A stretch of 58,983 bases of DNA from the NCBI RefSeq assembly GCF_010119225.1, contig NZ_WNKF01000025.1:1-58983 (forward strand), written 5' to 3'. The stretch comes from Cyclobacterium roseum (GTDB lineage: Bacteria; Bacteroidota; Bacteroidia; Cytophagales; Cyclobacteriaceae). The notes below the pieces were generated by a model. It did not search any database. It was given only the letters and a program-made list of their open reading frames with translations, and was not told the DNA's origin. Shown here piece by piece: positions 53,973 through 58,983 of this stretch. Both the position numbers and the translations under genes were made by a program. Position 1 is the first letter of the stretch, and each line of letters begins with the position of its first letter.

Positions 53973-55694
53973 ATGAAGAGAAGAGACTTTATTGGAAAGG
54001 TAGCGCTGGGAACGGGTTCCTTTGCTTCCGTGATAGGAACGCCGGCCGCTGCACTGGGATTAAACAGGGAAGTGAAGGTAGCGGAAAACGGAGCCGTTTT
54101 TGAAGCCGACCTGGTCATTGCAGGAGCAGGTTTGGGAGGTTGCGCATCCGCATTGGCTGCCCTAAGAAACGGCCTTTCTGTACTGATGACGGAAGAAACG
54201 GACTGGTTAGGGGGGCAGTTGTCTCAGCAGGGAGTGCCACCAGACGAACACCAGTGGATCGAAACCCATGGTGCACCGGCACTTTACCGGCAATTTCGGG
54301 AAAATGTCCGGGAGTATTACAAGCGGCACTATCCCCTTACTCCGGAAGCGGCTGCCAATGAACGATTAAATCCTGGAAACGGCTCTGTTTCCCGCTTGTG
54401 TCATGAGCCAAAGGTAGCACATCGGGTATTGGAAGAAATGTTTGCACCCTATGAAAGTGCCCGGAAAATTCTCATCCTAAAAGAGCACAAAGTTGTTTCT
54501 GCTAAGGTACGCCAGAACCGGGTTCAGGAATTGCGTTTTAAAAATTTACGTGAAGGCAGTACCATCATCGCCAAAGGCAGGTACTTCGTAGATGCCACGG
54601 AGCTGGGAGACTTATTACCACTCACAGGTACCGAATACATCACCGGCAGTGAATCCCGGGCGGACACCGGAGAATTTCATGCGGGAAGCAGCCACCGACC
54701 GGATAATAATCAGGCGTTTACGGTTTGCTTTGCCATGGATTATGTCAAAGGGGAAGATTGGACCATCCCTCAACCAGCTGATTATTCCTATTGGAAAAAT
54801 TTCACTCCCCAAATGGATCCGCCATGGGCAGGGAAAATGCTGGAACTGAATTACAGTAATCCCCGTAACCTGGAACCAAAAGAACTGGGCTTTCACCCGG
54901 AAGGGATCCCCACGGCTGACAAGCTTAACCTGATGCTTTACCGGCGAATTTTACATCAGGACAATTTTAAGCCTGGTTTTTATCAGGGGGATGCTACCAT
55001 TGTTAACTGGCCTCAAAACGATTACGTATCCGGAAATATCATTGATGTAAGTGACGCGGAGTTTAACCGACATGTAGATGCCGGAAAGCAGCAAAGCCTT
55101 TCCATGCTTTACTGGCTCCAAACAGAGGCACCCAGGCCGGATGGCGGAAAAGGTTGGCCCAGTTTGCGATTGCGGCATGACCTGATGGGCAGCTCTGATG
55201 GACTCGCAAAATATCCGTATGTACGGGAATCCAGAAGAATAAAAGCGCTATTTACGGTTCTTGAGGAACATGTGGGTGCCGAACAGCGGGCGAGCATTAC
55301 GGGCTTAAGTGGGCAGGAGCTCACATCGGCAGATTTTTACGATAGCGTGGGGATAGGGTATTACCATATTGACTTGCATCCCAGTTCCGGTGGGGATAAT
55401 TACATTGATTTTGGTTCGCTGCCCTTTCAGATTCCTTTAGGGGCCCTTATCCCCAGAAAAATGGAGAATTTATTGCCTGCAAATAAAAACATAGGTACCA
55501 CCCACATTACTAACGGATGCTACCGGCTGCATCCGGTAGAGTGGAGTATCGGAGAGGCGGTTGGCATGCTGGTGCCCTTTGCGATGGAGAAAAAGGTTCG
55601 TCCAAAAATTGTCAGGGAAGACAGGTCGCTGCTGGCCGAGTTTCAGGATTTTATCCGATCTCAGGGAGTAGAAACAAGCTGGCCGGAAAAATGA
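53973..55694 (+). CDS. Exported FAD-dependent oxidoreductase (FAD_oxidored family)
   Basis: 573 residues. The N-terminus has a Tat-like RR signal (MKRRDFIGKVALGTGSFASV) followed by Ala-rich sequence, so export after folding with FAD is likely. The FAD loop is GAGLGG at 51-56, with TEETDWLGGQLSQQG after it. The distal FAD contact is LLPANKNIGTTHITNGCYRLH, with SIGEAVG near the C-terminus. The family has no fixed reaction. Members are common in planctomycete and Bacteroidota glycan loci, where oxidation of a sugar carbon is the leading guess. It lies 39 bp after the AGE epimerase and is probably in the same operon. Confidence 0.88.
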   Translation: MKRRDFIGKVALGTGSFASVIGTPAAALGLNREVKVAENGAVFEADLVIAGAGLGGCASALAALRNGLSVLMTEETDWLGGQLSQQGVPPDEHQWIETHGAPALYRQFRENVREYYKRHYPLTPEAAANERLNPGNGSVSRLCHEPKVAHRVLEEMFAPYESARKILILKEHKVVSAKVRQNRVQELRFKNLREGSTIIAKGRYFVDATELGDLLPLTGTEYITGSESRADTGEFHAGSSHRPDNNQAFTVCFAMDYVKGEDWTIPQPADYSYWKNFTPQMDPPWAGKMLELNYSNPRNLEPKELGFHPEGIPTADKLNLMLYRRILHQDNFKPGFYQGDATIVNWPQNDYVSGNIIDVSDAEFNRHVDAGKQQSLSMLYWLQTEAPRPDGGKGWPSLRLRHDLMGSSDGLAKYPYVRESRRIKALFTVLEEHVGAEQRASITGLSGQELTSADFYDSVGIGYYHIDLHPSSGGDNYIDFGSLPFQIPLGALIPRKMENLLPANKNIGTTHITNGCYRLHPVEWSIGEAVGMLVPFAMEKKVRPKIVREDRSLLAEFQDFIRSQGVETSWPEK

Positions 55695-55700
55695 CGGTAG

Positions 55701-55742
55701 AAATCCGGCAGGGGGCCTGACTGAAATACCCCTGCCGGATTT
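55701..55742. terminator. Bidirectional terminator between convergent genes
   Basis: A perfect 14-bp GC-rich stem (55701-55714 with 55729-55742) and a 14-nt loop. T-rich sequence follows on the plus side (TTTTCGTTT). It sits 6 bp past the FAD oxidoreductase stop and 13 bp past the esterase stop and should end both transcripts. Confidence 0.88.
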
Positions 55743-55755
55743 TCGTTTGAATTCG

Positions 55756-57039
55756 TTATTCGACGCCAAGTTTTTTCATGATCCAGGCATGTCCTTCTTC
55801 GCTTTGTTCAGCATAGCGCCAATGAGCGGCATCCTGATAAAGCGATAAGGTCTTATCCCCAGGGATGACATTATAAGCCGCATACATGGAGGTTGGCGGA
55901 CACACATTATCGTTGAATCCCCAGGAATAGAATCCGGGTACTTGGATAAATCGGGCAAAATTGGCCACATCATAATACTTTGAAGTAGCAACCTTGGCCG
56001 GTTGATTGGTCCATTCCTCTTTGAACAGGTGAGGCCAGCCGCCCGCCCGTCCGTGCAGGTACCCGGTAAGGTCTGAAAGGGCAGGGTAATAACTTACCAG
56101 GAAATCAATTCGGTCGTCAAGACTGGCCGTAACGATGGACAAGGCACCTCCCTGACTACCTCCCATAACGCCCAGGGTTTCGCCGTCGAATTCACTCAGG
56201 GAATAAATAAAATCCACTGCTCTAACGCAGCCCAGATACACCCTTTTGTAATAATACCGGTCTTTATCTTCCAGAAAAATCCGGTTGTAATCCCTTAAGG
56301 CTCCTGCCGAAAGGTTTTGATAAATGGGGGAATCGTACAAGTTTACCGGAATGCCATGAATACCAATTTGCAATGAAATTACATTTTCATCCTTATTGGC
56401 CCCATAATAAGGTCGGATTCCGGCTCCGGGAACATGTAGAATAGCCGGATAGTTGCCGGGTTTTTTGGGCTTGCTGAGAATCCCATAGATGTACCCGCTG
56501 ATATTTCTGAATTGTACATGGTATACATCTGTTAGGTGGGTTGACCGGTCGGGGAGGTGTGTCAGGACGGGTTCGAGGGGGATCTGGCCCAACTCCTCTT
56601 TGCCCTTTTTCCAGAATTCAGAAAAATCATCCGGCAGACTGGTGGTGGGTTCAATGGATTCCGGATCGATGCCGGCAGTTCCCGTGTTTTGATAGGTTTT
56701 TCCATCTTCCTGATAGGTGATTTTGCACCGGATAAAACCCGGCACGGATAGCTGTCCTCCTTTAATCTGCCCGCTGCCCTTTTTTAGTACCGTTTGGCCA
56801 TTTATTTCGGGTTTCATTAGCTCCGGACCAACTTCGTACTGGATGTCAGCGTCTTTTACTAATTGTCCAAATTTGTAGATCGCCACATCAAACGTGATGG
56901 CCTCTCCGGTACGGTAAATCATGTTTGGTGCCGATGGGCTGACCATGATGCGGATGTACGGACCTTGCTGGGATTGGGCCAATGAATCCAGGGAAGTTAT
57001 CCAGGCTAGAAAAAACAGGAGTAATGCAGTCTTTCTCAT
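55756..57039 (-). CDS. Secreted acetylxylan esterase / cephalosporin-C deacetylase-like hydrolase
   Basis: 427 residues with a signal peptide (cleaved near DSLAQ at 18-22). Residues about 25-130 form a beta-rich N-terminal domain (GEAITFDVAIYKFGQLVKDA). The alpha/beta hydrolase (AXE1 type) follows, with nucleophile S295 in MGGSQGG. The acid is in the WGFNDNVCPPTSMYAAYN segment and the histidine in YQDAAHWRY. AXE1 enzymes remove acetyl groups from xylan and oligosaccharides or from antibiotics. The location facing the sugar porter/epimerase/oxidoreductase group suggests de-acetylation of the incoming glycan, an inference from context only. Confidence 0.9.
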   Translation of the reverse strand: MRKTALLLFFLAWITSLDSLAQSQQGPYIRIMVSPSAPNMIYRTGEAITFDVAIYKFGQLVKDADIQYEVGPELMKPEINGQTVLKKGSGQIKGGQLSVPGFIRCKITYQEDGKTYQNTGTAGIDPESIEPTTSLPDDFSEFWKKGKEELGQIPLEPVLTHLPDRSTHLTDVYHVQFRNISGYIYGILSKPKKPGNYPAILHVPGAGIRPYYGANKDENVISLQIGIHGIPVNLYDSPIYQNLSAGALRDYNRIFLEDKDRYYYKRVYLGCVRAVDFIYSLSEFDGETLGVMGGSQGGALSIVTASLDDRIDFLVSYYPALSDLTGYLHGRAGGWPHLFKEEWTNQPAKVATSKYYDVANFARFIQVPGFYSWGFNDNVCPPTSMYAAYNVIPGDKTLSLYQDAAHWRYAEQSEEGHAWIMKKLGVE

Positions 57040-57414
57040 AAACAGGGGATGGGTTAGATGTGCGAAATGGTGGATTGGTTTGAAGTTATTGGTAAAGTTA
57101 CGATTCCGAAATTAAAAGGGAATCCCGAGTATAGCAATCACTTACCCGAATTAAACTGGCGTAAAATCAAAATAGAAGCACATTGAGAAATATATTGCAG
57201 CGATGAAATAGGAAAAATCCATTTTTTTGGTCAAATTTGTGATCCTAAAAAGCCACAACATGCTTTCCAGGATTAGGTTACTGATCGAAATTGATTTTTT
57301 TATTTCAGTTCCTAGTGTCATTCGATTAGTAGAAACATCAGGCTTTTATGCAATCTTATTCGGATAATCTGTGTTGTGTGTTAGGAATAAGTAACGTTCA
57401 ACAAAAATTAATTT
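57040..57414. other. 375-bp intergenic region upstream of the cold-shock gene
   Basis: Divergent space between the esterase and the cold-shock-domain gene. It must hold promoters for both, but I find no clear -33/-7 pair and no known RNA element. A long leader upstream of the cold-shock gene would be usual for this class. Confidence 0.35.
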
Positions 57415-57873
57415 ATGGCAAAATCGAAAGAAACTTTTAACAAAAAAGAAAAAGAGAAAAAAAGATTAAGGAAGAAGAAGGAGAAAGTAGAAAAGAAAGA
57501 AGCCAGAAAATCGAATTCCAATAAAGGGGGCGATCTGGATGACATGATTGCTTATGTCGATGATGAGGGCAATATTACTTCTACTCCTCCCGATCCAACG
57601 GTAAAAAAGAAAAAAATCGAATTGGAGGATATTGAGGTCAGTGTGTCCAAACAAGCTCCTGTGGATCCGGAAGATCTGCGAAGGAAAGGAAAGGTCACCT
57701 TTTTCAATGAATCCAAGGGATATGGTTTTATCAAAGACCTGGAATCCCAGGATAGCGTGTTTGTACACGTAAAGGGCTTGGTCGATGATGTTCGTGAAAA
57801 CGACCAGGTCACCTTCGAAACCGAGAGAACTCCGAAAGGGCTGAGTGCCATTGATGTGAAGTTGGCCAAATAG
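57415..57873 (+). CDS. Cold-shock-domain protein with lysine-rich N-terminal extension
   Basis: 152 residues. The N-terminal ~35 residues are almost all Lys/Glu/Arg (KKEKEKKRLRKKKEKVEKKE), a likely nucleic-acid-binding or disordered tail. A linker (about 40-88) follows, then a cold-shock domain at about 90-152. RNP1 is KGYGFI (101-106) and RNP2 is VFVH (115-118), so RNA or single-stranded DNA binding residues are present. Ordinary CspA proteins are about 70 residues; this extended form is common in Bacteroidota. It probably acts as an RNA chaperone. Confidence 0.92.
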   Translation: MAKSKETFNKKEKEKKRLRKKKEKVEKKEARKSNSNKGGDLDDMIAYVDDEGNITSTPPDPTVKKKKIELEDIEVSVSKQAPVDPEDLRRKGKVTFFNESKGYGFIKDLESQDSVFVHVKGLVDDVRENDQVTFETERTPKGLSAIDVKLAK

Positions 57874-58117
57874 GCGCTCCCCCCTTTGTGAATCGCCTGG
57901 CAGGGGAGTATCGATGATGGAAAAATCATACCGGTTTCTTTTGCGACAATTCTAATATTTCTCATTCCCCAATTAATCCTTTACATTAATTATTACATGA
58001 GAAACAGGTGATATATTCTTCTAAGATGGTGTAGGGCAAAGAATCACGAGAAACCACATAGGGGTGATTGTATTTTGTTATTCCGCCTGCCCTTTGGTCA
58101 TTTTTTGCTTAAAAAAA

Positions 58118-58243
58118 TTAAAAGGCAAGGATGGTACAGACGATCATGACCGGGCCTAATAACGCATAATTTCCCGTCACATTGGTATTCAGCACCAAGA
58201 TAAACCGGGGAATGCAAACCAAAAGCGTTAGAAAGGCTTGAAT
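58118..58243 (-). pseudogene. Possible C-terminal remnant of a membrane protein
   Basis: A minus frame ending at the TAA complementary to 58118-58120 reads 41 hydrophobic residues (IQAFLTLLVCIPRFILVLNT then NVTGNYALLGPVMIVCTILAF), consistent with two membrane segments. Stops precede it immediately upstream, so no start exists. I do not recognise the family. It lies in the recombination scar at the right end; the gap from the cold-shock stop to here (57874-58117) shows nothing. Confidence 0.35.
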
Positions 58244-58266
58244 TTACTACTTTTTCGCCTATTTTT

Positions 58267-58615
58267 TTATAACACCAATCGTTTAAAGGTCAGGCGTTTG
58301 CTTCCGAAGTTGATCAGTAAGCCAACTTTCAACGATGGTCGTAATCAGCGGTCGGGGCGTGTAGTATTCTCCCCCGTTTCGCCCGGCATTGCCCATGTTT
58401 TTGATCTTGTCTTCGTACAGGTGGCTCATTTCGTGCTTTTCCGCATGGGTACGGAACCGCAACTCATCAATCCGGTTAATGACTTCCCGCAGGTTGTAGC
58501 CGCTTTGGACCCGGTTTTTTAGCTCGCTAAAGATCTCCCCAATCTTATATTCGATTTTATCCAAAATTATTAAACAGCTGGTATCTGAAATGATAATATC
58601 AGAATTGTGCGGCAT
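58267..58615 (-). pseudogene. Mosaic remnant: DUF3368 PIN toxin start, fused to HsdM fragment, then GxxExxY tail
   Basis: Three unrelated gene pieces abut. (1) 58553-58615: residues 1-21 (MPHNSDIIISDTSCLIILDK), the start of a DUF3368-type PIN toxin with its first conserved Asp in SDTS. (2) About 58331-58552, in the same frame: an internal stretch of a type I restriction methyltransferase HsdM (EIFSELKNRVQSGYNLREVI; LSHLYEDKIKNMGNAGRNGG is the familiar block, with M in place of L at the second position here; EYYTPRPLI). The frame ends at 58283. (3) 58267-58330, in another frame: KVGLLINFGSKRLTFKRLVL and stop, the C-terminus of a GxxExxY protein. No piece is functional. The fused ORF of 110 codons would make a chimeric peptide lacking a complete PIN domain or any catalytic methylase motif. 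Confidence 0.82.
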
Positions 58616-58826
58616 CTTTTGGGATATCCGAAAGTGGATAGTTGATTAAAGAAACATCATAATCAGCCAAAATCTCCGAAAATGCCACTTTTGACAATCC
58701 AGTCAATTCTGCTGCCTGTCCAAGTGACAGCTTTCCGGATTCATACATTTTTGCCGCAAGGAATCTTTTTGTCTCCCTCTCATCCAGGTCAAGATGATCG
58801 GGTATAGTTAAAGTTAGATGCTTCAT
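58599..58826 (-). CDS. UPF0175-family antitoxin
   Basis: 75 residues, full length for the family. It has the UPF0175 layout: an N-terminal beta segment (MKHLTLTIPDHLDLDERE), then a helix-turn-helix-like body (FLAAKMYESGKLSLGQAAEL; GLSKVAFSEILADYDVSLIN). The C-terminus (YPLSDIPKDAAQF) overlaps the start of the DUF3368-like toxin by 17 bp, the normal operon geometry. It is likely a DNA-binding antitoxin; here its toxin is truncated after about 21 residues, so it is an orphan. The 157 bp upstream to the window end show no clear gene. Confidence 0.88.
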   Translation of the reverse strand: MKHLTLTIPDHLDLDERETKRFLAAKMYESGKLSLGQAAELTGLSKVAFSEILADYDVSLINYPLSDIPKDAAQF

Positions 58827-58983
58827 AGCTTAAATTTATCAAAATTTTGGATATAGACTTCATTTTAAAACGTTCTTTTGCTGGAGCATAACATATTATA
58901 TCACTGACAAAAATCAGATTTATCCACCTTTTTTACACATCCGTTCCGTTGGTTGAAGCACTACCGGGCTTTTCAAACCGTTT

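Noticed and set aside
58827-58983. End of another minus-strand gene at the right edge (17 open codons ending TNGTDV, stop)
   Set aside because: Too short to distinguish from chance, and no recognisable motif.

Overview
The window looks like chromosomal DNA of a marine or aquatic Bacteroidota, most likely order Cytophagales (Cyclobacteriaceae-like). The evidence is a SusC/SusD pair, many lipoproteins with Bacteroidota-style lipoboxes, FG-GAP/CRTAC1-type propeller proteins, a DUF1553/DUF1501 gene pair, an MBG-repeat surface protein, a DUF4407 protein, a LytTR regulator, and TAnnTTTG-type promoter elements. No rRNA, tRNA, CRISPR array, complete insertion sequence or prophage was recognised.

Layout. 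1-5362 (minus) is the N-terminal 1787 residues of a giant secreted protein whose visible C-terminal part is a tandem array of near-identical 237-bp MBG repeats. It follows a tail-collar (MdpB-like) gene that has its own terminator. 6532-8291 (minus) holds two SDR-fold oxidoreductases. 8490-23015 (plus) is a secreted/outer-membrane glycan-type cluster: DUF1080 protein, sugar-dehydrogenase-like propeller with a C-terminal cytochrome c, FG-GAP/PQQ propeller, SusC, SusD, strong terminator, CRTAC1-like lipoprotein. 23222-29640 (plus) is a compact exopolysaccharide export set (glycosyltransferase, Wza-like, Wzc-like tyrosine kinase, RfbB) followed closely by thymidylate synthase. Next come a class IV aminotransferase (minus), an orphan TolC plus HlyD pair, and a cytochrome-bearing DUF1549/LamG/DUF1553 lipoprotein paired with a Tat-exported DUF1501 protein.

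38205-43366 includes metZ behind a well-formed SAM-I (S-box) riboswitch, an OprO/P-type porin whose upstream region has three 11-bp direct repeats resembling a PHO box, an SGNH hydrolase and a DUF4407 protein. 43367-45449 is a gene-poor stretch around a 1-Cys peroxiredoxin, with decayed 3' gene ends. 45450-51242 has a LOG-family hydrolase, a divergent FAD/NAD oxidoreductase, a Cys-rich lipoprotein, a receiver-less LytTR protein, queA and menC. 51358-57039 looks like a sugar-catabolism group: sugar porter overlapping an AGE-family epimerase, then an exported FAD oxidoreductase, then (convergent, across a bidirectional terminator) an acetylxylan-esterase-like enzyme. 57415-57873 is a cold-shock-domain protein with a lysine-rich N-terminus.

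The right end (58118-58826) is a recombination scar. An apparently intact UPF0175 antitoxin is followed by the first ~21 residues of a DUF3368 PIN toxin, fused in frame to an internal piece of a type I methyltransferase (HsdM), which runs into the out-of-frame C-terminus of a GxxExxY protein. I found no convincing complete new defence or biosynthetic system. The most notable signals are this mosaic scar, the near-identical MBG array, the two cis-regulatory elements (S-box and PHO-like repeats), and the AGE epimerase / exported oxidoreductase group.
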